A DNA stretch of 55,971 bases from Actinomycetota bacterium (GCA_003152275.1 PLZU01000063.1:19444-75414); one strand, 5' to 3'. Positions 41,899-50,127 are shown, numbered from the stretch's first letter. Program-made: numbers and translations. The notes: generated by a model from the sequence alone, not told the origin.

Positions 41899-42180
41899 AT
41901 GGCCGATGTGCTGCTCCGCTTCGCGAGCAACAGCGTCCCGGTGCCAGAGGACGAGGCGACCGAACTCGCACGCCGACTTGAGGCTGAGCCGCAAGGCCGC
42001 GGCGCTGCCGATGAACTCCGCACGCACCGACGCTTCGCTGACGAGGCGCAGAAGGGCCTCGCGCTCTCCGTGATCAACGCGTGGTTTCACGAGGTAGACG
42101 CGTCGACGCTCAGCGACGGTATGAAGGACGTCCGCTATGAGCTGATGCGCGACCTGCGCCTGCCGCCCTTCGAGCCGTAG
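41899..42180 (+). CDS. Hypothetical protein
   Basis: A 93-residue protein starting at ATG: MADVLLRFASNSVPVPEDEA, then TELARRLEAEPQGRGAADEL and SVINAWFHEVDASTLSDGMK. It resembles small island-borne proteins with an N-terminal beta strand and two helices, but no family is named. Its end lies 44 bases before the truncated integrase. Confidence 0.55.
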   Translation: MADVLLRFASNSVPVPEDEATELARRLEAEPQGRGAADELRTHRRFADEAQKGLALSVINAWFHEVDASTLSDGMKDVRYELMRDLRLPPFEP

Positions 42181-42223
42181 CCGTTTGGTCTGCTCAACCG
42201 AGTAGGACGCGAGCGCGCCCGGT

Positions 42224-42871
42224 GTGCCATGGCGGTCCCGGTTCGGCGTGGAACTGCCAGCCGTCCGTGGCAAGCGCGATCGCGTTGTCTCGGTCGAGGA
42301 GGCCGACGCCCTCCTCGCGGCGCTACCCGACGAGGATCGTGCAGCGTGGGCAACGGCGTTCTTCGCCGGGCTGCGGCGCGGTGAACTGCTCGCACTCAGG
42401 TGGGAGGACGTCGACCTTCCAGCTGGCGTACTTAGGGTCGAACGCGGCTACGACGACAAGGCGAGGGAGTTCATCGAGCCGAAGTCCCGGGCGGGCCGGC
42501 GCACTGTGCCGATAGCAGCAGTGCTACGAGAGTTCCTGATCGCACACCGGCTCCGCTCAGGCAGGGGCGAAGGACTCGTGTTCGGCGCGTCAGCGTCCGA
42601 CCCATTCGACTATTGGACATCGAAGCGGCGGACTGAACGCGCTTGGAAGGCAGCTGGGCTGGCCGCAGTTGGGATGCACGAAGCGCGACACACGTTCGCG
42701 TCACTGATGATCGCGGCCGGAGTGAACGCGAAGGCGCTCAGCACGTACATGGGTCATTCGTCCGTGACGATCACGTACGACCGCTACGGCCACTTGATGC
42801 CCGGCAACGAGGAAGAGGCGGCAGTGCTGCTCGACGCGTATTTGGCAAAGGCACGCGCAGTGGGCGGCTGA
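42224..42871 (+). CDS. Tyrosine recombinase (phage-type integrase), N-terminally truncated
   Basis: A 215-residue frame that holds only the catalytic domain. Arg is in FAGLRRGELLALRWEDVD, the Lys region in EPKSRAGRRTVPI, His-x-x-Arg is MHEARHTFASLM, His is in YMGHSSVTI and the nucleophile is Tyr in TYDRYGHLM. The SAM-like core-binding and arm-binding domains (about 150-200 residues) are absent. The first few codons (MPWRSRF) look like chance sequence before VELPAVRGKRDRVVSVEEAD. It is probably a decayed integrase of an integrative element; a tRNA-Arg 3'-half lies at 47318-47361. Confidence 0.85.
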   Translation: MPWRSRFGVELPAVRGKRDRVVSVEEADALLAALPDEDRAAWATAFFAGLRRGELLALRWEDVDLPAGVLRVERGYDDKAREFIEPKSRAGRRTVPIAAVLREFLIAHRLRSGRGEGLVFGASASDPFDYWTSKRRTERAWKAAGLAAVGMHEARHTFASLMIAAGVNAKALSTYMGHSSVTITYDRYGHLMPGNEEEAAVLLDAYLAKARAVGG

Positions 42872-43030
42872 TGCCAAAGGCGCGACGGCGTCGCTCGCTC
42901 GACAAGGCAGCCGTTCAAGCTTGTACCTACTCAGCGCTTGACGTGCCGCCGTTACTCGCGTCGGGCGTGAGCGTCGCGAGCGCCGCAAGATGGTGACGGC
43001 CCCGCCGACATCGAGGAGACGCTCGCGAGT

Positions 43031-43375
43031 GTGCCGACAGAGGATGGCTTCCGGCTACTCAACGAACGTCTCATGTCAGATCCGCGCTTTCGTGCGGGCC
43101 TGAAAATCATCGTTGACTGTTCGGCGCTCGACACCACCGGGCTATCCAACCAAGAAGTGCAAAGCCTCAGCGAGCACATGGCCGTGCGGGACTGGAACTA
43201 CCCGCCTGCAGCCGTTGCGATCATCGCGCCGAACGAGGAAACGTTCAACACCGTGCAGGAGTATCGAGCGCACCTGGGTGGATCGAGGTCGAACCGGCAG
43301 CTATTCAGAAACAGAGCAGACGCGGTCACTTGGCTCGAAGAAACAGATCGGCGAATCCTGAGCACGCCCCGCTAG
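43031..43375 (+). CDS. STAS/SpoIIAA-like small protein
   Basis: A 114-residue protein starting at GTG. The pattern SDPRFRAGLKIIVDCSALDT, then LSNQEVQSLSEHMAVRDWNY, AVAIIAPNEETFNTVQEYRA and LFRNRADAVTWLEE matches the SpoIIAA-like (STAS/SEC14-type) family. Its partners are unknown. It may take part in signalling or stress control; here it is cargo between the integrase and a second small gene. Confidence 0.65.
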   Translation: MPTEDGFRLLNERLMSDPRFRAGLKIIVDCSALDTTGLSNQEVQSLSEHMAVRDWNYPPAAVAIIAPNEETFNTVQEYRAHLGGSRSNRQLFRNRADAVTWLEETDRRILSTPR

Positions 43376-43415
43376 AGTCGAGTTGCCGTCCGGCCCCAGG
43401 ACACAGGAAGGCTGG

Positions 43416-43760
43416 ATGACATCGCAAGGCTCAGCGAGCGGGCGCTTCACACGGGCTATCAAGCAGCGCAACCTCTTCATCGCTGAGATGGCTATCCGCG
43501 AGATGGGCGGACTCGCCAGCCTCTACGAAGGACTCGACTACCTCGACCTTCTCGCGGAGGTCAAGCCCGAGAAGCTAGAGCACGCGGCGCTGCGCTGGCA
43601 CGGACGGCTTGAGCTTGAGGCTTCGATGATGACGCTTGGAGAGTCGCAGCTTGCGCTCGCGGCGTTGGCGAGTTTGTGCGCGGGCGAGCGGTCGGCCATC
43701 GACCTGCTGCGGAAACTGCTGCGGCGAGTGCGTCCTACGCTCACATCTCGTCTCGGGTGA
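43416..43760 (+). CDS. Conserved actinobacterial hypothetical protein
   Basis: A 114-residue helical protein: RFTRAIKQRNLFIAEMAIRE, MGGLASLYEGLDYLDLLAEV, KPEKLEHAALRWHGRLELEA and TLGESQLALAALASLCAGER. I recall similar proteins next to integrases in Thermoleophilia genomes, but with no function. The ATG is set by the common MTSQG-SGRFTRAI N-terminus. A short fragment of a paralogue (LLAEVKPEKLERAA) lies at 47105-47146. Confidence 0.65.
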   Translation: MTSQGSASGRFTRAIKQRNLFIAEMAIREMGGLASLYEGLDYLDLLAEVKPEKLEHAALRWHGRLELEASMMTLGESQLALAALASLCAGERSAIDLLRKLLRRVRPTLTSRLG

Positions 43761-43817
43761 GCGAGGCGACGGCCCCAGACAGACCGACCCGACGAGTCTT
43801 ACCGGCCCCCGAGAAAC

Positions 43818-43845
43818 GCGAGGGGCCGGAATCCCGGCCCCTCGC
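43818..43845. terminator. Bidirectional hairpin terminator
   Basis: GCGAGGGGCCGG and CCGGCCCCTCGC are perfectly paired around AATC. The hairpin lies between the convergent genes ending at 43760 (plus) and 43876 (minus). T-rich sequence follows on the plus side (AATTGTCGTCCTTAGCTTTT). Confidence 0.75.
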
Positions 43846-43875
43846 AATTGTCGTCCTTAGCTTTTCCTTCGAGCT

Positions 43876-44805
43876 TTAGCCTAGGTGGAGGCAGTCCGCG
43901 AACGCGGCGAAGTGGCCGCTGGCGAACGCTCCCTCGTTGGCATCCACGTACCAGCCCTGCTCCTTCCCGGAGCCGTACGCGTTGTCGCTGTACTGGATGT
44001 CGGTGTTGTCGTCGTAGAAGCCGCCGCCGGTCACGATGTCGCCGTAGTTGCACCAGGCGGTCGTGCTCTGGTTGTCGCCGAAGTCGAAGCCACCGATGTT
44101 CCACGGTCCTGACTCGATGCGGTAGCTGTACGACGAGCCGCTGGTGACACCCGCGTTGTGACAGCTCCACGTGTTGTCGCCGTTGCTCGTCGCCACCTCG
44201 CCGCTAGGGCAGTTCTGCGGCAGCTGGTAGCCGGAGCCGAGGCTGAACGTGTTGCCGCTCAAATCCAGGCCAGTACCGTTGCCGTAGGTCTGATCGCTAG
44301 CGCACTGCTTCACTCCGGACACATCAATTCCGGTCAGGAACTGGCCAGTGCTGCAGGCTTGGTTGCTGAGGGCGAAATCCGTGCCACTGTAGGTCTTCTG
44401 ACTTTGGCACGACCAGCCGCCTGCCCCATCTGATGCGACGAACTGCCCCGAGGAGCAAGCGCTCTGCGGGAGCTGGTACTTCGGGTCGATACCGACCGAG
44501 ACGTAACCGTTGCTGCCGCCGCCGGTTAGACCGGTGCCCGCCGAGACCTTCGTGATGGTGCCGCCACTGAGGTGGATCAGCATTTGGTTCGAGCCGCACG
44601 GCTTCGACGGATTGCTACCCACGGCGAAGTCGCCGACGTTCCCAGCCGACCCACTGGTGTCCAGGCAACCCGTGTAGACGGTCACACTGTCTGACGGATA
44701 GGCGGCTATGGCGATCGCCGCCGTCCCACCGAGAACGATGACGCCAACCGCAGTGCTGACGAGAAGGAAGCGCACGCTGCGCGCCCTCTTTCGCGGATGC
44801 CACAT
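43876..44805 (-). CDS. Secreted Cys-containing repeat protein (tail-fibre-like)
   Basis: A 309-residue exported protein. An N-terminal basic stretch and membrane helix (RFLLVSTAVGVIVLGGTAAI, then AIAAYPSD) form a signal peptide. The mature part has Cys-containing repeats with a shared C-S/P-x-G-Q/E-F/V pattern (ACSSGQFVASDGAGGWSCQS; ACSTGQFLTGIDVSGVKQCA; NCPSGEVATSNGDNTWSCHN). These alternate with GTGLTGGGSNGYVSVG and GTGLDLSGNTFSLG segments like phage tail-fibre shaft repeats. The C-terminal domain has GDIVTGGGFYDDNTDIQY. The ribosome binding site AAGGGGAG precedes the ATG. Possibly a surface fibre or adhesin. Confidence 0.7.
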   Translation of the reverse strand: MWHPRKRARSVRFLLVSTAVGVIVLGGTAAIAIAAYPSDSVTVYTGCLDTSGSAGNVGDFAVGSNPSKPCGSNQMLIHLSGGTITKVSAGTGLTGGGSNGYVSVGIDPKYQLPQSACSSGQFVASDGAGGWSCQSQKTYSGTDFALSNQACSTGQFLTGIDVSGVKQCASDQTYGNGTGLDLSGNTFSLGSGYQLPQNCPSGEVATSNGDNTWSCHNAGVTSGSSYSYRIESGPWNIGGFDFGDNQSTTAWCNYGDIVTGGGFYDDNTDIQYSDNAYGSGKEQGWYVDANEGAFASGHFAAFADCLHLG

Positions 44806-45180
44806 ATGACTCCCCTTCCTTTTCCAACACTCCGGCTGCCGTCTCCTGGGCAGCTGGACGACGTACGAATGTCTACAGCATCGCGTCATTCGCTACAAGA
44901 GCCGAGTAACAGCCGCTCTAGCCGAGGTTGATCTCGAAACCTCAGCCTCGAAGGAACGGCCGGCTGGGCGAGCGTCTCTCGCCTGAGCCGTTATTCGCTC
45001 GGCGTCCGCCTTTTCGGCGGGCGGTGCGCCGGGCCGGACTGGCGCGCAGACTGGCGCACAACGATCGCGCATGCCGTGTGGGGTGCGTTAACTCGGTTTC
45101 GCCTGCAAATTGGCCAACCCGAACATCCTGAACGTCACACGGTTCGAGTTTGCGCACCCCACACGCCCCCGAGGCGGTCG
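44806..45180. other. Intergenic, hairpin-rich, containing TIR copy C
   Basis: No gene is seen. GAGGTTGATCTCGAAACCTC at about 44921-44940 is an inverted repeat, and the stretch 44990-45070 is rich in GC hairpins (GTCCGCCTTTTCGGCGGGC). TIR element copy C occupies 45077-45163. Confidence 0.5.
45077..45163. repeat. Terminal-inverted-repeat element, copy C
   Basis: An 87-base element: TGTGGGGTGCGTTAACTCGG at the left, GAGTTTGCGCACCCCACA at the right. The core CCGAACATCCTGAACGTCAC is shared exactly with copy A. Here the terminal repeats are slightly better paired than in copy A because the right end keeps four C. It lies 17 bases beyond the stop of the Ig-like protein gene on the minus strand, where it may also act as a terminator. 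Confidence 0.8.
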
Positions 45181-46185
45181 TTAGCCGTGCGAGAAGGTGC
45201 GTCGTGCGGGCAGGCTGATCAGGCCCGACTTGTTTTGCGCCCGCAGCGTGAGGGTGTAGCGGCCGGGGCCGCGGAAGCGGGCGACCGGGAGCCAATGTCG
45301 TGTGTAGACGCCGCACGGGAGCGGCGGTACGAGTGTGGCGAAGCGACGGGTATACGAGAGCTTCCCCGGCCGCGAGTCGGTCTCAATGATCGAGAGGTTC
45401 TTCGCCGAGGCGTCGCAGATGCGGAAGTGCGCGTAGACCGTCGATCCGGTGAACTGGACACCGAGAATCGCCAGGGTAGGTCGCGGGTTGATGAGCTTCG
45501 CTACCGGTACTACCACGGTCGTGATTGCAGAGGTCGCGCTAGCCGTGCCCTTCGCGTTGTGTGCGGTCACCACCACGCGCAGCCGGTAACCGAGATCGGC
45601 GATCGGCACAGCGTAGGCCTTGCTGGTGGCGCCAATGACGTCCTGGCAAGCAGCGACATCGGCGTCACAGCGCTGCCACTGGTAGGCGAACGAGGTCGGA
45701 TTCCCGCTCCAAGAGCCGGGGTCGGCTGTCAGCGTCTGGCCGACCTTCGGCGTCCCCGTGATCGTCGGTGGCGCCGTGTTCTTGGGCGCCGCACTCGAGG
45801 TCGCCGCCGCAACGGTCGCAGTCTGGGCCGACTGCGCGGCATTCGAGCCGTCCGCGTTGGTCGCGGTCACGCGAACACGCATCGTGTGGCTCGCGTCTGC
45901 GCCAACGAGTGTGTACGTCTTTAGCGTCCCATTGGCGACATTGGCGCAACTGTTGCCGCCGCCGTTACAGCGAAGCCACTGATACGCAAACGAGGTTGGA
46001 GTGTTGCTCCACGTCCCATCGCTCGCGGTCAGCGCCTGGCCGACCGTCGGCGTCCCCGAAATCGTCGGCGGCGCCGTATTGACCGGAGCGGCATCCCGCA
46101 TCGCCTGGGCACCACCAACTGCGAGCAACGCCGCCAGCACACCGAGCGCTGACACCACCGCTCTTGCCTTCCAAGACGTACGCAT
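45181..46185 (-). CDS. Secreted protein with Ig-like repeats
   Basis: A 334-residue exported protein. The signal peptide is SALGVLAALLAVGGAQA. Two Ig-like repeats of about 90 residues follow, each with the actinobacterial signature APPTISGTPTVGQALTASDG ... SFAYQWLRC ... VRVTATNADGS: one at about 35-125, the second at about 135-225. A beta-rich C-terminal domain (PTLAILGVQFTGSTVYAHFR, then the Cys-containing FRICDAS) is not recognised. Likely a surface or matrix protein. The start is ATG at 46185 or the GTG just before it (46188). Confidence 0.8.
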   Translation of the reverse strand: MRTSWKARAVVSALGVLAALLAVGGAQAMRDAAPVNTAPPTISGTPTVGQALTASDGTWSNTPTSFAYQWLRCNGGGNSCANVANGTLKTYTLVGADASHTMRVRVTATNADGSNAAQSAQTATVAAATSSAAPKNTAPPTITGTPKVGQTLTADPGSWSGNPTSFAYQWQRCDADVAACQDVIGATSKAYAVPIADLGYRLRVVVTAHNAKGTASATSAITTVVVPVAKLINPRPTLAILGVQFTGSTVYAHFRICDASAKNLSIIETDSRPGKLSYTRRFATLVPPLPCGVYTRHWLPVARFRGPGRYTLTLRAQNKSGLISLPARRTFSHG

Positions 46186-46324
46186 CACCGGCCTCCCCTT
46201 TTGAAGTCACCTACTGTCTACGGCGTCACTCCCGGCCTCAACGATGCGCCTCGAAGTATCAGACGCCCGCCGAGCGGCTAAGTTGGGATCATGTTCTCGG
46301 CGCTCGATTTGGCACACTCCCTCG

Positions 46325-47086
46325 ATGCTCGCTTTGCGTCCGGCTCGAGTGCGCGGCGGCGCTGCGAATCTGGCTGACGCCCTGGGAGCCCGCCGAGCCT
46401 TCCGCCAGGCCCCAACAAACCTCGATGAGGCATACGACTTTGTCGCGGACTTCGAATACGGGCAACTGCGGACACGCCCGTTCCAGATCCGCCAAGAGAT
46501 GCTGCAGTTCCTAGCGCGCCTTGCAGAGGATCCGCCACGCTCGATCATCGAACTCGGAACGGCCTACGGTGGCACGCTGTTTCTCCTCGCCTGCATCGCC
46601 ATGCCGGATGCGACCATCGTCACCATTGACATGCCTGCCGGACCGTTCGGCGGTGGCTACCCGCGCACGCACGCCCCCCTATACAAATCGTTCGCCAGAG
46701 ACAAGCAGCGCATTCGACTGATCCGCAGCGACAGCCACTCACCTGACACCCTGAAGGCCGTCCGGGAGACTGTCGGAACAACAGTCGATCTGCTCTTCAT
46801 CGACGCCGACCACACCTATGAGGGCGTCCGCAGCGACTTCGAGACGTACTCGCCACTCGTCTGCTCTGGTGGCCTGATCGCGTTCCACGACATCGTCGAC
46901 GGGCCACCCGAGGCAGTAGGCGGCGTACCGCGATTCTGGAAGGAACTCCGGGAGCGAATGCCGGGTGAAGAGATCGTTGCGGACTGGTCACAGGGCGGAT
47001 ACGGCATCGGGCTCATTCGCAAGGACGCTCATACCCTGCCAACCGGCACAGGCACACGCGGCAACGCGGACTCCACACATGGGTAA
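46325..47086 (+). CDS. Class I SAM methyltransferase (cephalosporin-hydroxylase-like)
   Basis: A 253-residue protein. Motif I is SIIELGTAYGGTLFLLACIA, followed by TIVTIDMPAGPFGGGY, VDLLFIDADHTYEGVRSDFE and SGGLIAFHDIV. This is the Methyltransf_24/CmcI pattern found in glycan- or antibiotic-modifying enzymes. The ATG at 46325 is preferred; an upstream ATG at 46244 would add 27 residues without resemblance. It lies alone between two secreted-protein genes and the tRNA-Arg remnant, so its target is unknown. Confidence 0.8.
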   Translation: MLALRPARVRGGAANLADALGARRAFRQAPTNLDEAYDFVADFEYGQLRTRPFQIRQEMLQFLARLAEDPPRSIIELGTAYGGTLFLLACIAMPDATIVTIDMPAGPFGGGYPRTHAPLYKSFARDKQRIRLIRSDSHSPDTLKAVRETVGTTVDLLFIDADHTYEGVRSDFETYSPLVCSGGLIAFHDIVDGPPEAVGGVPRFWKELRERMPGEEIVADWSQGGYGIGLIRKDAHTLPTGTGTRGNADSTHG

Positions 47087-47104
47087 AGACCCCAGGGCTT
47101 TGCC

Positions 47105-47146
47105 CTTCTCGCAGAAGTGAAGCCGGAGAAGCTTGAGCGGGCCGCG
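47105..47146 (+). pseudogene. Fragment of a 43416-type gene
   Basis: Fourteen codons read LLAEVKPEKLERAA, matching LLAEVKPEKLEHAA in the protein at 43416-43760. Most differences at the DNA level fall in third codon positions, so this is the trace of a diverged paralogue and not a recent copy. Both flanks are unrelated. Confidence 0.55.
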
Positions 47147-47317
47147 AGCTTCCGCGCCTACCCGCGGCGCCGCAGCAGCCGCTCGTGCCTACGGCGTAGC
47201 AGCCATCGCAGCCACCGCCACCGGGCTATAGGCAGCGCCTCGATTGTGGTCTGCACGTAAAACGTGCCGTAGATTTCGTCTTCCCCAAACCTCGCCGAGG
47301 CGATCTGCGGCGGCCGC

Positions 47318-47361
47318 CCTTTCCTAAACCGCGTGCACTGGTTCGATTCCGGTCGGGGGCA
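47318..47361 (+). other. tRNA-Arg(CCU) 3'-half, putative attachment site
   Basis: CCTTTCCTAAACC, then GCGTGCACTGGTTCGATTCC and GGTCGGGGGCA. This contains an anticodon loop TTCCTAA (CCU), a T-arm ACTGG-TTCGATT-CCGGT with one wobble, and a 3' acceptor CGGGGGC with A as discriminator. The matching 5' half is absent: upstream sequence does not pair. Such 3'-halves mark attL/attR sites of elements that integrate into tRNA genes. The truncated integrase at 42224 is the nearest recombinase. Confidence 0.7.
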
Positions 47362-47537
47362 CTTTGTCGCGAAGCCTTTCGGGAAGCGGGCTTGCGGCAC
47401 ATCGGTCGTTGCGGATGACATTCGCGAACCGGCTCCGTCTACAAGCCGTCTACCAAGAGCGCAACGGCGCGTTCCCGAGCCCGGATAGCGCAACCTCTGA
47501 ACGACCTCGGGCGTTGATAGGTCGAAAGGAGTTGCAA

Positions 47538-47690
47538 ATGCTTCTGCTTATCGTGCTAGCGATCCTTGCGATCGTCGCGTTCGGTGTCGGCTTAACGATT
47601 CACTGGCTGTTCATCGTTGCCGCGGTGTTGGCGCTGGTCTGGGTGATTTCGCTCCTCACGGGCGGGATCGGCGGCCGTCGCCGCGCCTAG
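47538..47690 (+). CDS. Lmo0937-family small hydrophobic protein
   Basis: A 50-residue membrane peptide: MLLLIVLAILAIVAFGVGLT, then a second helix IVAAVLALVWVISLLTGGIG and a basic tail GRRRA. The two-helix hairpin with an HWLF turn is the pattern of the lmo0937/DUF5670 family, often stress-induced. A good AAGGAG ribosome binding site is 7 bases before the ATG, which fixes the start; the longer frame upstream is not hydrophobic. Confidence 0.8.
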   Translation: MLLLIVLAILAIVAFGVGLTIHWLFIVAAVLALVWVISLLTGGIGGRRRA

Positions 47691-47716
47691 TGGTAATCGA
47701 GTCGACCATCTGACAA

Positions 47717-47747
47717 GCAGCGGGCGGACCTTTAGGCCGCCCGCTGC
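47717..47747 (+). terminator. Terminator after the small hydrophobic protein
   Basis: GCAGCGGGCGG and CCGCCCGCTGC pair perfectly around ACCTTTAGG, 27 bases after the stop. The following stretch 47748-48125 holds no supported gene; it includes GCGGCGGCCCGCAATGCGCC near 47980, whose complement recurs near 48050 (GCGGGCCGCCGCAACGCTGC), a loose inverted repeat. Confidence 0.7.
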
Positions 47748-48125
47748 ACTGTGAATAAGGCCCTACGGTCGTCCCTAAAGTCCGCTCTTCACGAACGCGT
47801 GTAGTGGCCGAAACACCCCTCTGAGGTAACGACTCCCCGCCCTTAACGCGGCAACTCGGACAGAGTCGAGTGGACGCTTTACTCCGACGCCCGCGTCCTT
47901 ATTGTTCTGCGCGCGCTCCCTCTAACACACAGGCCATAGCTGCGTCTAACACACGGGGAGGGTGGGCGAGCAAGCGTTGCGGCGGCCCGCAATGCGCCGC
48001 CCCTCCTTCCCTAGCGGGTGAATCTTCGCCGACTGACTGCGCGTATGCGGGCCGCCGCAACGCTGCTCGCCTGATCTCACGGTGCATGGTTAGGGGCGCA
48101 ACCGAGCGGGCACCACGCTCTTGCA

Positions 48126-48302
48126 ATGTCCGAACAACCTTCCGAACTGATCGCCGTCGCTGCGCTCTGCAAGATGCTGTTGGAAGCGCTTGAGGGGCTC
48201 GACGATGAGATTGCCTCCGAAGCGGTGATTGCTGACTTGCGCGAAGTCTGCGAGAGGGCGCACTCGGAGCTCGAGCGGCGCGCTCAGCGCGGCGGCCAGT
48301 AG
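48126..48302 (+). CDS. Small hypothetical protein (58 aa)
   Basis: An ATG-initiated frame encodes MSEQPSELIAVAALCKMLLE, then ALEGLDDEIASEAVIADLRE and VCERAHSELERRAQRGGQ. The protein is acidic, helical and amphipathic, and its codon usage matches local genes. It is too short for most gene finders. Function unknown; the next gene starts 40 bases later on the same strand. Confidence 0.55.
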   Translation: MSEQPSELIAVAALCKMLLEALEGLDDEIASEAVIADLREVCERAHSELERRAQRGGQ

Positions 48303-48342
48303 AGAGACTCCAAGCGCTCGTAGGTGGGGTACTGTCTCTCGC

Positions 48343-48672
48343 GTGGACGCCCGCGAGGAACGCCTGGCACGCAATGAGGTCCTCTTCCGTGATGTCAACG
48401 AGCGGATCGAGCAGATCGCTGTCCCTCAGGGCCCAGACTCGCACGTGTTTGAGTTCTTTTGTGAGTGCTCGAACGTCGACTGCACGCTTCGGCTGCCGAT
48501 GACTCTCGCCGCCTACGAAGAGGTGCGCTCGGATTCCGCGTTGTTCGTTGTCGCTCCCGGACACGACCGTCCCGAGGTCGAGGAAGTGCTGCGGCGAACA
48601 GACGCCTACCAGGTCGTTAAGAAGGAAGGCGGAGCAGCGCAGCTCGCCGCCGCGCGCGACCCGCGCAAGTAG
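48343..48672 (+). CDS. Conserved actinobacterial protein with CEC-x4-C motif
   Basis: A 109-residue protein starting at GTG (DAREERLARNEVLFRDVNER). FEFFCECSNVDCTLRLPMTL, then AAYEEVRSDSALFVVAPGHD and RRTDAYQVVKKEGGAAQLAA follow. The C-x-C-x4-C cluster and the A-P-G-H-x-x-P pattern are shared by many actinobacterial homologues of unknown function; a metal site is possible. The start is supported by the common NE-LFR-VNERIE N-terminus. Confidence 0.75.
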   Translation: MDAREERLARNEVLFRDVNERIEQIAVPQGPDSHVFEFFCECSNVDCTLRLPMTLAAYEEVRSDSALFVVAPGHDRPEVEEVLRRTDAYQVVKKEGGAAQLAAARDPRK

Positions 48673-48845
48673 CGCGGCGGCCGCCTCTCGTACCAGTAGG
48701 CGTCGCTGATCATTTCGCGATCACGAGTGGGCATAGCGGCTACGTGGGCGGCGAGGCCGATTCGCGAAGGGCCGAAACGATTTCGCGGCGCGTCCTCGAG
48801 CCAGCCCACCCGTATCCGGGGCGTCAAATTCAGGGTTCAAACACC

Positions 48846-49247
48846 ATGGAAGGCCAGCCCGGCGAAACGCTGCTGGCGCTCGCTTTAGCGAAAGCGGCGA
48901 GCGCAGAATGGCGTCGGCTGCCGGATCGCCGCACTCGGATCGACCGCCGCCAGCAGACCGCTCCGCCGCCGGGCCAGGAACGACGCTCGGGGCTGGATCG
49001 TCGCCGTGGGCCTCGTCGTCGGCGCGAGATCCGCCAGAAGCGCGCAGAGCTCTCCGGTCGCTCCCGCGAGGAGAAGCAGGCGGCGGTCGAGGCCACTGAA
49101 AAAATTCTCATGTCGCTCCGGCGCGAACCCGACCCCGACCACGCGTTGCACGAGCTCATCCAGGCCATTGAGGACGAGCAGGCAATACTCGTCGCATCAC
49201 TTCTTGACGAGCGGGGACGTGGCCCTGCTGGTCGCACCCGTCGCTAG
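48846..49247 (+). CDS. Hypothetical Arg-rich protein
   Basis: A 133-residue basic protein. The central part is very Arg-rich (RRLPDRRTRIDRRQQTAPPP, then QERRSGLDRRRGPRRRREIR), with repeated DRR motifs. An acidic helical C-terminus (DPDHALHELIQAIEDEQAIL) follows. DRR-rich stretches of this kind occur in actinobacterial PilZ-type or regulatory proteins, but no domain is identified. The ATG at 48846 is chosen over a longer frame. Function unknown. Confidence 0.5.
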   Translation: MEGQPGETLLALALAKAASAEWRRLPDRRTRIDRRQQTAPPPGQERRSGLDRRRGPRRRREIRQKRAELSGRSREEKQAAVEATEKILMSLRREPDPDHALHELIQAIEDEQAILVASLLDERGRGPAGRTRR

Positions 49248-49295
49248 ACGTGAGCGAGGCCATGAACGCGATTGGCGCCGTTTCGCTAGTACAAG

Positions 49296-49320
49296 ACGCG
49301 GGGGCATTTCGCCCCCGCGT
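49296..49320. terminator. Bidirectional terminator
   Basis: ACGCGGGGGC and GCCCCCGCGT are perfectly complementary around ATTTC, between the convergent genes ending at 49247 and 49344. Confidence 0.75.
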
Positions 49321-49343
49321 CACTGCACAGAAACGTCTTCGGC

Positions 49344-49583
49344 CTAGTAACCAGGCGGTGTAGCCGGGCCGTCGTCAACGGTCGTGGTACGCCGGCGACC
49401 GCTCCAGTAACCGGGGCCCGCCCAGGACGACCAGAAGATCATCGAGAGAACAACCCCGACGATCCCGACGATCAGCAGGATCCAGCCGATCGTATGGATG
49501 TTCACGCCCGAGACAGTCTTCGACACTGCAAAGGCGAGGATCGCGCCGACGGCTGCGAGAAAAATGCCGATTCCGAAACCCAT
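49344..49583 (-). CDS. DUF6458 family membrane protein
   Basis: A 79-residue protein: MGFGIGIFLAAVGAILAFAV, then SKTVSGVNIHTIGWILLIVG and IVGVVLSMIFWSSW, followed by a polar tail GRRRTTTVDDGPATPPGY. Two membrane helices joined by the V-x-G-V-D/N-x-x-T-I/V-G-W loop are diagnostic for DUF6458, which is common in actinobacteria. Function unknown. GGAGACACTTC precedes the ATG. Confidence 0.88.
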   Translation of the reverse strand: MGFGIGIFLAAVGAILAFAVSKTVSGVNIHTIGWILLIVGIVGVVLSMIFWSSWAGPGYWSGRRRTTTVDDGPATPPGY

Positions 49584-49716
49584 GTGAAGTGTCTCCCTTC
49601 TTAGTTACCGCGTGCACGAGCGCGCGGTGTCCCTACCCATAACGGAGCAAGCCCGTTTTCGGGTGCGGGGTGTCCCCACACGCGGCGACCCTGTCGCGTC
49701 GGCGCACTCGCGAATC

Positions 49717-50127
49717 TCATCGCCCATTCAATGCCTGCAACGCCTGGCGTTCACCGCCCGCTCGCGGTGTCGCCGGCCGTTCGCTTGTGAGCACACTCCG
49801 GGCGGCGCGGACCGCGTCGAACGCGTCGGTCTTGCCACCCGAGCGGCGCTCCCGCCGCAACCTGCCAACCTCGAGCACCCGCTCGCCGCGGGCTGTGAGG
49901 AAGCGTGTGAGACCGGCACCGAACGAGCCGGTGCCTTCGACCGCGAACGCTCGCCAACCCGGTGCGTGCCGCTCGACGAGCTTCAAAGCCTGCGCGTAAC
50001 CGTCGCTGCTCGCGACGACTGTCGCCTCGAAAACGACTGCGCCGCTGACGACCTGCACGACCGCGAGCGCATGCGAGTCGCGGTGCAGGTCGACACCGAC
50101 GACGTAGTCCAGCTGATCTGCAAACAT
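49717..50127 (-). pseudogene. IS110-family transposase, N-terminal remnant
   Basis: 136 codons: QLDYVVGVDLHRDSHALAVV carries the first Asp of the DEDD catalytic set, EGTGSFGAGL the Glu and GKTDAFDAVRAARSVL the last Asp pair. This is the RuvC-like N-terminal half of IS110/IS1111 transposases. The C-terminal transposase_20 domain with its Ser is missing; the frame ends in a stop after QALNGR. A second IS110 remnant is at 54747-54953. Confidence 0.85.

Noticed and set aside
47158-47493. Minus-strand frame over the tRNA-Arg remnant
   Set aside because: Its middle is the complement of the tRNA half and its ends are Arg-rich; no start signal or family was recognised.
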